Positions 9,604-17,442 of a stretch of 64,000 bases of DNA are shown here, in pieces. This DNA is from Nocardioides sp. BP30 (GTDB taxonomy: Bacteria > Actinomycetota > Actinomycetes > Propionibacteriales > Nocardioidaceae): NCBI RefSeq assembly GCF_029873215.1, contig NZ_CP123620.1:1178001-1242000 (forward strand), read 5' to 3'. The notes beneath the pieces are model-generated. The model had not been told where the DNA came from and ran no database searches. It worked only from the letters and a program-made list of their open reading frames with translations. How positions within the stretch are numbered: the first letter of the stretch is position 1; the number at the start of each line of letters is the position of its first letter. A program made the translations under genes and the position numbers.

Positions 9604-10710
9604 GTGACCGAGATCGAGATCGGACGTGCCAAGCGGGCGCGACGGGCCTACTCCTTCGATGACGTGGCGATCGTGCCCAGCCGCCGCACGCGCGACCCGG
9701 AGGAGGTCAGCACCGACTGGCAGATCGACGCCTATCGGTTCGACATCCCGGTGCTCGCCGCTCCGATGGACTCGGTCATGTCGCCGGCCACGGCGATCAA
9801 GCTCGGCCGGCTCGGCGGTCTCGGCGTGCTCAACCTGGAGGGCATCTGGACCCGGTACGCCGACCCCGAGCCGCTGCTGGCCGAGGTCGCCGAGCTGCGC
9901 GGCGTCGACGCCACCCGCCGGCTGCAGGAGATCTACGCCGAGCCGATCAGGGCCGAGCTGATCACCGAGCGGCTCCGTGAGGTGCGCGAGGCCGGCGTCA
10001 CCGTCGCGGGGGCTCTCAGCCCCCAGCGCACCAAGGAGTTCGCCAAGACCGTCACCGACGCGGGCGTCGACCTGTTCGTCATCCGCGGCACGACCGTCAG
10101 CGCCGAGCACGTGAGCGGCCAGGCCGAGCCGCTCAACCTCAAGGAGTTCATCTACGAGCTCGACGTGCCCGTCATCGTCGGCGGCTGTGCGACCCACCAG
10201 GCCGCGCTGCACCTGATGCGCACCGGCGCCGCCGGGGTCCTCGTCGGCTTCGGCGGCGGCGCCGCGCACACCACCCGCACCGTGCTCGGTGTCGCCGTGC
10301 CGATGGCGAGCGCCGTCGCCGATGTCGCGGCGGCGCGTCGCGACTACCTCGACGAGTCCGGCGGCCGCTACGTCCACGTCATCGCGGACGGTTCCATCGG
10401 CCGGTCGGGCGACGTCGCCAAGGCGATCGCGTGCGGTGCCGACGCGGTGATGGTGGGCAGCCCCTTCGCCCGTGCCACCGACGCCCCGGGCCGGGGCTTC
10501 CACTGGGGTGCCGAGGCTCACCACCACGACCTGCCGCGCGGCCAGCGGGTGGAGTTCGAGACGGTCGGCAGCTTCGAGGAGATCCTGCTCGGCCCCAGCC
10601 ACGTCGCCGACGGCACGATGAACCTGATCGGTGCCCTCAAGCGCTCGATGGCGACCACCGGCTACACCGACGTCAAGGAGTTCCAGCGGGTGGAGGTCGT
10701 GCTGGCCTGA
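9604..10710 (+). CDS. guaB3: GuaB3-family IMP dehydrogenase-related protein
   Basis: 368 aa, GTG start directly downstream of a TAGGAT box. It has the IMPDH/GMPR TIM barrel (FDDVAIVPSRRTRDPEEVST, LAAPMDSVMSPATA, VIADGSIGRSGDVAKAIACG, DAVMVGSPFA) but no CBS domains, as in actinobacterial GuaB3 (mycobacterial Rv3410c type). At the position of the IMPDH catalytic loop, where GuaB has GPGSICTTR with the nucleophilic Cys, this protein reads GFGGGAAHTTR, with no Cys in the loop. Normal IMPDH chemistry through a Cys-XMP* intermediate is therefore doubtful. Cyanobacterial GuaB3 has been reported active; the actinobacterial branch has no firmly assigned role that I know of. Confidence 0.92.
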   Translation: MTEIEIGRAKRARRAYSFDDVAIVPSRRTRDPEEVSTDWQIDAYRFDIPVLAAPMDSVMSPATAIKLGRLGGLGVLNLEGIWTRYADPEPLLAEVAELRGVDATRRLQEIYAEPIRAELITERLREVREAGVTVAGALSPQRTKEFAKTVTDAGVDLFVIRGTTVSAEHVSGQAEPLNLKEFIYELDVPVIVGGCATHQAALHLMRTGAAGVLVGFGGGAAHTTRTVLGVAVPMASAVADVAAARRDYLDESGGRYVHVIADGSIGRSGDVAKAIACGADAVMVGSPFARATDAPGRGFHWGAEAHHHDLPRGQRVEFETVGSFEEILLGPSHVADGTMNLIGALKRSMATTGYTDVKEFQRVEVVLA

Positions 10711-10721
10711 CGCCGGTCAGG
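10706..10721. terminator. Bidirectional hairpin across guaB3 and tetR stop codons
   Basis: CCTGAC (10706-10711), loop GCCG, GTCAGG (10716-10721). The guaB3 TGA (10708-10710) and the convergent regulator stop (10717-10719) each lie in one arm. The stem is only 6 bp, so strength is uncertain. Confidence 0.5.
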
Positions 10722-11319
10722 TGGCGCGGCCGCCGACGATCCGCAACGCCAGCACCGCCATCTGGTCCCCGACGTCGCCGGCCGTCCAGCGGCCGTCGTC
10801 GCGGTACCACCGGGCGATGTCGATGCCGAGCGAGAGCACCGCGGTGGTCGCCATCCCGACGTCCGGCACGTCGAACTCGCCCGAGGCCATCCCGTCCTCG
10901 ATGACCGAGCGCACCTCGTGCTCGATGGCGATCCGCAGGGCGCGGATCTCCTCGCGGTGCTCGGGGGAGAGCGCCTCGAGCTCGTAGTTCACAATCCGGG
11001 CCCAGGTGTGCCCCTGGGCGTGATGGCGGCCGAAGTCGCGAGCGATCGAGGCCAGTCGCTGCGTCGGTGGGCCGGTCGCGCCGGCCCGGCGGACCAGCTC
11101 CAGCGTGGTCCGGTGCCCCTCGCGGGAGATGACGTGCAGGAGCTCCTCCTTGGAGCGGTGGTGCACGTAGACGGCCGCCGGGCTCATCCCGGCGGCGGCG
11201 GCGATGTCGCGCGTCGTCGTGCCGTGGAAGCCCTTCTCGCCGAAGACCTGCACGGCCGCGTCGAGCAGCCGGGCACGGGTGAGATCGCCTCGTCCGGCAC
11301 CCTGCGTCGGCTCTCCCAT
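10717..11319 (-). CDS. TetR-family transcriptional repressor of the acyl-CoA operon
   Basis: 200 aa from the ATG at 11319 (MGEPTQGAGRGDLTRARLLD), which has GAGGCGGGAG upstream. In-frame starts at 11373, 11382 and a TTG at 11391 would add up to 24 residues but the last two abut or overlap the operator. The N-terminal helix-turn-helix is clear: LLDAAVQVFGEKGFHGTTTR..AAAAGMSPAAVYVHHRSKEEL. The C-terminal domain is a TetR_C-type ligand pocket. It is divergent from the SDR/acyl-CoA dehydrogenase operon and next to a CTAAGC-AAGC-GCTTAG dyad, so it probably represses that operon until an acyl-CoA or lipid-derived ligand binds. Similar regulators in mycobacteria (KstR2, FadR-like) sense CoA thioesters. 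Confidence 0.88.
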   Translation of the reverse strand: MGEPTQGAGRGDLTRARLLDAAVQVFGEKGFHGTTTRDIAAAAGMSPAAVYVHHRSKEELLHVISREGHRTTLELVRRAGATGPPTQRLASIARDFGRHHAQGHTWARIVNYELEALSPEHREEIRALRIAIEHEVRSVIEDGMASGEFDVPDVGMATTAVLSLGIDIARWYRDDGRWTAGDVGDQMAVLALRIVGGRAT

Positions 11320-11383
11320 CGCTCCCGCCTCGAGTCCGATCCGGGTGTTGACCCGGGCCGCTTCCTGCGGCATCGTGGCCATC

Positions 11384-11399
11384 CTAAGCAAGCGCTTAG
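11384..11399. promoter_or_regulatory. Dyad operator between tetR and the acyl-CoA operon
   Basis: CTAAGC (11384-11389), AAGC, GCTTAG (11394-11399). It is a 16-bp imperfect palindrome with AAGCGCTT at the core, like TetR-type lipid-catabolism operators of actinomycetes. It lies 65 bp upstream of the repressor start and 30 bp upstream of the SDR start, placed to shut off both directions. Confidence 0.6.
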
Positions 11400-11429
11400 T
11401 CAGTTGACCATCCCGGGAAGGGGATCCGC

Positions 11430-12188
11430 GTGGCAGGACGGTTCGAGGGCAGGACGGCGATCGTCACCGGAGCCAGCCGAGGCATCGGCCTCGGCATCGC
11501 CGAGCGGTTGGTCGCCGACGGAGCCCGGGTGGTCATCACCGCCCGCAAGCCCGAGCCGCTCGACGAGGCGGTCGCCGCCCTGGGCGGGCCCGACGTCGCC
11601 CGCGGCGTCGCGGGCAGGGTGGACGACGTGGATCATCAGGCGGAGGTGGTCGCCACGGCGGTCGAGACCTTCGGCGGCGCCGACCTGCTGGTCAACAACG
11701 CGGGCATCAACCCGGTCGCCGGTGGCCTGCTGGAACTCGACCTGGAGGCCGCCCGCAAGACGGTCGACGTCAACTGCTTCGCCGGGATCAGCCTGGTCCA
11801 GCAGGTCCACCGCGCCTGGATGGCCGAGCACGGCGGCGCGATCGTCAACGTCTCCTCGATCGCCGGTCTTGGTCCCACCCCGCTGATCGCGATGTACGGC
11901 GCCAGCAAGTCGATGCTCAACTACATCACCCAGGAGCTGGCCGTCGAGCTCGGGCCGAACGTGCGGATCAACGCGGTGCTGCCGGCGGTGGTCAAGACGC
12001 AGTTCGCGACGCTGCTCTACGAGGGCCGCGAGGAGAAGGTCGCCGAGCCGTACCCGCTCAAGCGTCTCGGTGTGCCCGACGACATCGCCGGCGTGGTCTC
12101 CTTCCTGCTGTCCGAGGACGCGGGCTGGATGACCGGCCAGCTGGTGACCGTCGACGGCGGGGTCACGGTCGCGGCGGCGGCGATCTGA
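11430..12188 (+). CDS. SDR-family oxidoreductase (3-oxoacyl-ACP reductase-like)
   Basis: 252 aa, GTG start with GGAAGGGG seven bases upstream. Classical SDR: cofactor motif TGASRGIGLGIA, NNAG motif, catalytic Ser in VNVSSIAG, and YGASK (Tyr-x-x-x-Lys). The C terminus has the usual PEDIAG-like VPDDIAGVV and VDGG. It should oxidise or reduce a hydroxyl/keto group, probably a 3-hydroxyacyl-CoA or a ring alcohol, with NAD(P). It is the first gene of a tightly packed operon ending at 18578 and shares a stop/start overlap (TGATG) with the next SDR. Control by the divergent TetR protein is likely. Confidence 0.9.
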   Translation: MAGRFEGRTAIVTGASRGIGLGIAERLVADGARVVITARKPEPLDEAVAALGGPDVARGVAGRVDDVDHQAEVVATAVETFGGADLLVNNAGINPVAGGLLELDLEAARKTVDVNCFAGISLVQQVHRAWMAEHGGAIVNVSSIAGLGPTPLIAMYGASKSMLNYITQELAVELGPNVRINAVLPAVVKTQFATLLYEGREEKVAEPYPLKRLGVPDDIAGVVSFLLSEDAGWMTGQLVTVDGGVTVAAAAI

Positions 12189-12982
12189 TGCCGACCCCCG
12201 GCGCCGGCCTGGCGCCCGGCACCCGGGTCGTCGTCACCGGCGCCGCCCGGGGGATCGGCCGTGCGTTGGCGACGCGACTCGCCGCCGGCGGCTGTCGGGT
12301 GGTCGTCGCCGACCGCGACGGCGAGCCGCTGGCGGAGGTGGGGCAGCGCCTCGACGCCCTCGCCGTACCGGGGGACGTGAGCACCCTCGAGGGCGTGACC
12401 GCCCTGGTGGAGACCGCCCGCGAGCACCTCGGTGCCATCGACGCGTGGTTCGGCAACGCCGGCATCGACAGGGGCCGCGGCCTCGGTGCGAGCGAGGCGG
12501 AGTGGGCCGAGTCGCACGAGCTCAACGTGATGGCGCACGTGCGCGCCGCCCGGCTGCTGGTCCCCGACTGGCTCGAGCGGGGCGGTGGCCGATTCGTCGT
12601 GACGGCCTCGGCGGCCGGCCTCCTGACGATGCTGGAGGCGCCGGCCTACTCGGTGAGCAAGCACGCGGCCGTCGCCTTCGCCGAATGGCTCTCGGTGACC
12701 TACCGACACCGCGGGATCGTGGTGCAGGCGCTCTGCCCGCAGGGGGTGCGCACCGACATGCTCGCGCGCTCGGGCGAGCTGCAGCAGCTGCTCAGCCGCG
12801 ACGAGGCGCTGAGCCCCGAGACGGTCGCCGAGACCGTGTGGGCGGCACTCGGCGACGACCGTTTCCTGATCCTGCCGCACCCCGAGGTGGCGGCCTACTA
12901 CACCGCGCGCGCCGGCGACACCGACGCCTGGTTGGGCGGGATGAACCGCCTGCAGCGCAAGATCGAGGAGTCCCGGGCATGA
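12188..12982 (+). CDS. SDR-family oxidoreductase
   Basis: 264 aa. Its ATG shares one base with the preceding stop. Classical SDR motifs: VVTGAARGIGRALA, GNAGID in place of NNAG, catalytic Ser region VTASAAG and YSVSKHA (Tyr-x-x-x-Lys). The C terminus is longer than usual and Arg-rich, ending in LGGMNRLQRKIEESRA, which resembles SDRs associated with acyl-CoA dehydrogenase operons in actinomycetes. Substrate unknown; its place beside another SDR, an MDR and three acyl-CoA dehydrogenases suggests lipid or sterol-side-chain catabolism. Confidence 0.88.
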   Translation: MPTPGAGLAPGTRVVVTGAARGIGRALATRLAAGGCRVVVADRDGEPLAEVGQRLDALAVPGDVSTLEGVTALVETAREHLGAIDAWFGNAGIDRGRGLGASEAEWAESHELNVMAHVRAARLLVPDWLERGGGRFVVTASAAGLLTMLEAPAYSVSKHAAVAFAEWLSVTYRHRGIVVQALCPQGVRTDMLARSGELQQLLSRDEALSPETVAETVWAALGDDRFLILPHPEVAAYYTARAGDTDAWLGGMNRLQRKIEESRA

Positions 12983-12992
12983 AGGTGCAGCG

Positions 12993-13976
12993 ATGAAGGC
13001 ATGGCGGGTGGCAGAGCTCGGCGAACCCCGGGACGTGCTCCGGCTCGAGGACGTCCCCGATCCGGTCGCCGGCCCGGGACAGGTGGTCGTGCGGGTGCTG
13101 GCCGTGCCGGCGAACTTCCCCGACGCGCTGATGTGTCGCGGTCTCTACCAGGTCCGGCCCGCGCTGCCGTTCACCCCGGGCGCGGAGCTGTGCGGCGAGG
13201 TGATGGCCGTCGGCGCCGGCGTCACCACCGTCGCGCCCGGCGATCGGGTGATCGGCGCCGCCACCATGCCGTACGGCGGATTCGCCGAGCTCGCGGTGCT
13301 GGAGGCGGCGATGACCTTCCCGGCGCCGGCGGCGCTCGACGACGCGGAGGCCGCCGCGCTGTTCATCGGCTATCAGACGGGCTGGTTCGCCCTGCACCGG
13401 CGTACGTCGCTGCAGCCCGGGGAGACCCTGCTCGTGCACGCGGCGGCGGGCGGGGTCGGCAGCGCCGCCGTCCAGCTCGGCAAGGCGGCCGGGGCCACGG
13501 TGATCGGCGTGGTCGGTGGTGAGGAGAAGGCCGAGGTCGCGCGCCGGCTCGGCGCCGACGTGGTGGTCGACCGGCACCGGGAGGACTTCGTGGCGGTCGT
13601 CAAGGAGCACACCGGCGGACGCGGCGCGGACGTGGTCTACGACCCCGTCGGTGGCGACACCTACGACCGCTCCACCAAGTGCATCGCCTTCGAGGGCCGG
13701 ATCCTGGTGATCGGCTTCGCCGGCGGCCGGATCCAGGAGGCGGCGCTCAACCACGCCCTGATCAAGAACTACTCGATCATCGGCCTGCACTGGGGGCTGT
13801 ACAACACCCAGGCCCCGGCTGTCGTCCGGGAGTGCCACGACGAGCTGACGGCCCTGGCCGCGCGAGGGCTGATCAGGCCGCTGGTCAGCGAACGGCTCGG
13901 GCTGGACCGCGTCGCCGACGGCGTCCAGCGACTCGCGGACGGCAGCACCGTCGGCCGGGTGGTGTTCGTCCCATGA
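12993..13976 (+). CDS. NADPH:quinone oxidoreductase family protein (MDR, zinc-independent)
   Basis: 327 aa, ATG at 12993 with AAGGTG upstream. Medium-chain dehydrogenase/reductase: N-terminal GroES-like part (MKAWRVAELGEPRDVLRLED, PFTPGAELCGEV) and a Rossmann domain with HAAAGGVGSAAVQLGKAAGA. The zinc ligands of alcohol dehydrogenases are absent, placing it with quinone oxidoreductases and enoyl reductases (QOR group). It likely reduces an enone or quinone with NADPH. Its stop overlaps the next gene's start (ATGA). Operon context again suggests CoA-ester metabolism. Confidence 0.9.
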   Translation: MKAWRVAELGEPRDVLRLEDVPDPVAGPGQVVVRVLAVPANFPDALMCRGLYQVRPALPFTPGAELCGEVMAVGAGVTTVAPGDRVIGAATMPYGGFAELAVLEAAMTFPAPAALDDAEAAALFIGYQTGWFALHRRTSLQPGETLLVHAAAGGVGSAAVQLGKAAGATVIGVVGGEEKAEVARRLGADVVVDRHREDFVAVVKEHTGGRGADVVYDPVGGDTYDRSTKCIAFEGRILVIGFAGGRIQEAALNHALIKNYSIIGLHWGLYNTQAPAVVRECHDELTALAARGLIRPLVSERLGLDRVADGVQRLADGSTVGRVVFVP

Positions 13977-14995
13977 CCGGCGAGCCGACACCGCCCGGGC
14001 TCGACCTGGACCGGCTCGCCGGCTGGTGGCCCGACCACGTCGGTGCTCTGGCCGGTGACCTGCGGGCGTCCCTGATCGCCGGCGGGAAGTCGAACCTCAC
14101 CTACGAGGTCGGCGACGGCACGCAGGTCTGGATCCTGCGTCGCCCGCCGCTGGGGCACGTGCTCGCGACCGCTCACGACATGGGCCGCGAGCACCGCGTG
14201 ATGTCGGCGCTGAGCACGACGGCGGTGCCGGTGCCGCGGACCTTCGCGCTCTGCCAGGACACCGACGTCATCGGCGCTCCGTTCTACGTGATGGCGAAGG
14301 TGGTCGGCACGCCCTACCGCCGATCCGCGGAGCTGGCACCGCTGGGCGCGGACCGGGTACGCGGCATCTCCACCCGCCTGGTCGACACCCTCGCGACGCT
14401 GCACGCGGTGGATCCCGCTGACGTCGGGCTGGCCGACTTCGGCCGCGCCGAGGGCTTCCTGGCCCGGCAGGTGGCGCGGTGGAAGACCCAGCTCGACGCC
14501 TCCCACACCCGCGACCTGCCCGCCGCCGAGCGGCTGCACGCGCGGCTCGCCGCCAGCGTGCCACCGGAGTCCGCCCCCGGGATCGTGCACGGGGACTACC
14601 GGCTGGACAACGTGCTGGTGGACGAACGCGACGAGATCGTCGCCGTACTCGACTGGGAGATGGCGACCCTGGGCGACCCGCTCACCGACCTCGCCCTGAT
14701 GCTGCTCTACCAGCGTCTCGGGGCGGACCTGGGCAGCCTGGTCTCCGACGTCGGCCACGCGCCCGGCTACCTCGGCGAGGCCGAGATCCTGCAGCGGTAC
14801 GACGCCGGCAGCGGCCGCGACCTGAGCCGCTTCGGGTTCTACCTCGGCCTGGCCGCCTTCAAGCTCGCGGTGATCCTGGAGGGGATCCACTACCGCTACC
14901 TGCACGGCCAGACCGTCGGGCCCGGCTTCGAGCACATCGGCGAGGCGATCCATCCGCTGCTCGCCGCGGGGCTCGACGCCCTCGACCACGACTGA
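13973..14995 (+). CDS. Phosphotransferase (aminoglycoside-phosphotransferase fold, ACAD10/11-associated type)
   Basis: 340 aa, ATG in the ATGA overlap at 13973. Kinase-like fold of the APH family: GGKSNLTYEV nucleotide loop, catalytic loop HGDYRLDNVLVD with Asp and Asn, and metal-binding DWEMATLGDPLTDLALML. In human ACAD10/ACAD11 the same kinase domain is fused to an acyl-CoA dehydrogenase and phosphorylates 4-hydroxyacyl-CoA during 4-hydroxy fatty-acid degradation. Here the two are separate neighbouring genes, so this protein probably phosphorylates a hydroxyacyl-CoA that the dehydrogenase encoded next then acts on. The family match is clear; the substrate is inferred. Confidence 0.9.
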   Translation: MTGEPTPPGLDLDRLAGWWPDHVGALAGDLRASLIAGGKSNLTYEVGDGTQVWILRRPPLGHVLATAHDMGREHRVMSALSTTAVPVPRTFALCQDTDVIGAPFYVMAKVVGTPYRRSAELAPLGADRVRGISTRLVDTLATLHAVDPADVGLADFGRAEGFLARQVARWKTQLDASHTRDLPAAERLHARLAASVPPESAPGIVHGDYRLDNVLVDERDEIVAVLDWEMATLGDPLTDLALMLLYQRLGADLGSLVSDVGHAPGYLGEAEILQRYDAGSGRDLSRFGFYLGLAAFKLAVILEGIHYRYLHGQTVGPGFEHIGEAIHPLLAAGLDALDHD

Positions 14996-15019
14996 GACCA
15001 CCGACCCCAGGAGCATCCG

Positions 15020-16258
15020 ATGGACTTCGCCCACGACACCCGGACCGAGGAGCTGCGTGCCCAGCTGCTCGACTTCACGGCCCGCCGGATCGAGCCCGCG
15101 GAGGAGATCTTCGAGCAGCAGCTGGCCGCCCAGGACGATCCCTGGGCGTGGGACACGGTGCCCGCACTGGTCGAGCTGCGTGCCGAGGCGCGCAGCCGTG
15201 GCCTGTGGAACCTCTTCCTGCCGGGTGAGGCCGGCCCCGGCCTGACCAACCTCCAGTACGCGCCGCTGGCCGAGATCACCGGCCGGTGCGCGCTCGCCCC
15301 CGCCGTCTTCAACTGCGCCGCGCCCGACACCGGCAACATGGAGCTGCTCCACGACTTCGGCACCGAGGAGCAGAAGAAGCAGTGGCTCGAGCCGTTGCTG
15401 AGCGGTGAGATCCGCTCCGGCTTCGCGATGACCGAGCCCGACGTCGCCTCCTCCGACGCCACCAACATCGCCACCTCGATCACCCGCGACGGGGACGCCT
15501 ACGTGGTCAGCGGCCGCAAGTGGTGGACCACCGGCGCGATGAACCCCAACGCGCGGATCCTGATCGTGATGGGCAAGACCGACCCGGAGGCCGAGCGGCA
15601 CCGGCAGCAGTCGATGATCCTGGTCCCGCGCGAGAGCCCCGGCGTGCACGTCGTGCGCGGGATGGAGGTCTTCGGGTACGACGACCACGAGCACGGCGGT
15701 CACGCCGAGATCGTCTTCGACGAGGTGCGGGTGCCGGCGAGCAACCTGATCGGGACCGAGGGGATGGGCTTCGCCATCGCCCAGGCCCGGTTGGGACCCG
15801 GTCGGATCCACCACTGCATGCGCTCCATCGGGCTGGCCGAGAGGGCGATCGAGCTGATGTGCGCCCGGGTCGAGGAGCGGGTGGCGTTCGGACGGCCGCT
15901 GGCCGACCAGGGCGTCGTCCGGGAGTGGATCGCGGAGTCGCGGGTGCGTATCGAGCAGCTGCGGCTGCTGGTGCTCAAGACGGCCTGGCTGATGGACACC
16001 GTCGGCAACAAGGGCGCACACACCGAGATCCAGGCGATCAAGATCGCCACGCCGGCCACCGTGCAGTGGATCCTGGACAAGGCGATCCAGGCGCACGGCG
16101 CCGGCGGGCTCTCCCAGGACTTCCCGCTGGCGCGTGCCTACGCCGGGATCCGCACACTGCGATTCGCCGACGGGCCCGACGAGGTGCACCGCAACGCGCT
16201 CGCCAAGGCGGAGCTGCGCCGGCAGCAGGCCCGGCGTACGGCGGAGGCGGCGCGATGA
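15020..16258 (+). CDS. Acyl-CoA dehydrogenase (ACAD11-like)
   Basis: 412 aa, ATG with CCAGGAG upstream. Flavoprotein of the acyl-CoA dehydrogenase fold: N-terminal helical part, beta domain with GFAMTEPDVASSDATN (FAD and substrate contacts) and KWWTTGAMNP, C-terminal helices with ARVEERVAFGRPLADQG and the RFADGPDEVHRNALAK segment typical of ACAD11/FadE-type enzymes. With the phosphotransferase upstream it reproduces the two halves of ACAD11, pointing to breakdown of 4-hydroxyacyl chains or similar. The product enoyl-CoA would pass to beta-oxidation. The ATGA overlap couples it to the next dehydrogenase gene. Confidence 0.93.
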   Translation: MDFAHDTRTEELRAQLLDFTARRIEPAEEIFEQQLAAQDDPWAWDTVPALVELRAEARSRGLWNLFLPGEAGPGLTNLQYAPLAEITGRCALAPAVFNCAAPDTGNMELLHDFGTEEQKKQWLEPLLSGEIRSGFAMTEPDVASSDATNIATSITRDGDAYVVSGRKWWTTGAMNPNARILIVMGKTDPEAERHRQQSMILVPRESPGVHVVRGMEVFGYDDHEHGGHAEIVFDEVRVPASNLIGTEGMGFAIAQARLGPGRIHHCMRSIGLAERAIELMCARVEERVAFGRPLADQGVVREWIAESRVRIEQLRLLVLKTAWLMDTVGNKGAHTEIQAIKIATPATVQWILDKAIQAHGAGGLSQDFPLARAYAGIRTLRFADGPDEVHRNALAKAELRRQQARRTAEAAR

Positions 16259-17442
16259 GCGCGGCCGACCTGCGGGCACGGGTGGCGGCGTTCCTGGCCG
16301 AGCACCCGCCGGCCTCGACCGAGCGCGGGGCGTTCCTGCACGCCCGGTACGCCGCGGGCCTGGCCTGGGTCCACTTCCCCGAGGGGCACGGCGGACTCGG
16401 CCTGCCGCGCGGGCTGCAGCCGATGGTCGAGAGCCTCTTCGCCGCGGCCGGTGCGCCCGACAACAACCCGCGCGCCAACGGCATCGGACTGGGCATGGTC
16501 GCGCCGACGCTGCTCGGGTACGCCAGCGAGGAGCAGCGGCAGCGCTTCTTGGAGCCGCTGTGGTGCGGCGAGGAGATCTGGTGCCAGCTCTTCTCCGAGC
16601 CGGGGGCGGGCTCGGACCTGGCCGGGTTGGCCACCCGCGCCGTGCGAGACGGGGACGGGTGGGTGGTCAACGGGCAGAAGGTCTGGACCTCGGGCGCCCA
16701 CAACGCGGACTACGCGATCCTGGTCGCGCGCACCGACCCGGAGGTGCCCAAGCATCGCGGCATCACCTACTTCCTGGTGGACATGAGCGACCCGGGCGTG
16801 GAGGTCAGGCCGCTGCGCCAGATCACCGGCGAGGCCGAGTTCAACGAGGTCTTCCTGACCGACGTACGCATCCCCGACGCGATGCGGGTCGGTGCGGTCG
16901 GTGACGGCTGGCGGGTCGCCAACGGGACGCTGAACAACGAGCGAGTGGCGATCGGCGGTCACGCGGCGCCCCGCGAGGCCGGCATGCTCGGCCTGGTCGC
17001 CGCGTCGTGGCGTGAGCACCCCGAGCAGCACACCGCCGAGCTGCACGACCGGATGATGAGGCTCTACGTCGAGGCCGAGGTCGCCCGATACACCGGTCAG
17101 CGGCTCCGCCAGCAGCTCGCCCTCGGGCAGCCCGGACCGGCCGGCGCGACCATGAAGCTGACCTTCGCCCGGCTCAACCAGCAGCTCTCCGGCCTCGACC
17201 TGGAGATCAGGGGCGCGGACGGGCTGCGGTACGAGAGCGAGCCGGGCTGGACCATGCGCCGGCCCGAGCAGGTCGACTTCACCGGCCGCGACGCGGTCTA
17301 CCGCTACCTGCGTGCCAAGGGGAACTCGATCGAGGGCGGCACCTCGGAGATCCTGCGCAACATCGTCGCCGAGCGCGTGCTCGGCCTGCCTGCCGAGCCG
17401 CGCGTCGACAAGGACGTCGCCTGGAAGGACGTGCCCCGATGA
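16255..17442 (+). CDS. Acyl-CoA dehydrogenase, catalytic-subunit-like
   Basis: 395 aa, ATG at 16255 in an ATGA overlap. Motifs: LFSEPGAGSDLAGL (FAD/substrate loop), GQKVWTSGAH and C-terminal LRAKGNSIEGGTSEILRN, which carries the Glu-Gly-Gly-Thr region where the catalytic Glu normally lies. It should oxidise an acyl-CoA to the 2-enoyl-CoA, passing electrons to ETF. The next gene encodes a shorter, more divergent dehydrogenase; such pairs in mycobacteria (for example FadE28-FadE29 in cholesterol side-chain breakdown) form alpha2beta2 heterotetramers, and the same is likely here. Confidence 0.92.
   Translation: MSAADLRARVAAFLAEHPPASTERGAFLHARYAAGLAWVHFPEGHGGLGLPRGLQPMVESLFAAAGAPDNNPRANGIGLGMVAPTLLGYASEEQRQRFLEPLWCGEEIWCQLFSEPGAGSDLAGLATRAVRDGDGWVVNGQKVWTSGAHNADYAILVARTDPEVPKHRGITYFLVDMSDPGVEVRPLRQITGEAEFNEVFLTDVRIPDAMRVGAVGDGWRVANGTLNNERVAIGGHAAPREAGMLGLVAASWREHPEQHTAELHDRMMRLYVEAEVARYTGQRLRQQLALGQPGPAGATMKLTFARLNQQLSGLDLEIRGADGLRYESEPGWTMRRPEQVDFTGRDAVYRYLRAKGNSIEGGTSEILRNIVAERVLGLPAEPRVDKDVAWKDVPR

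Noticed and set aside
13769..16279. 836-codon minus-strand frame opposite the acyl-CoA operon
   Set aside because: Shadow of the phosphotransferase and dehydrogenase genes, with no motif of its own.
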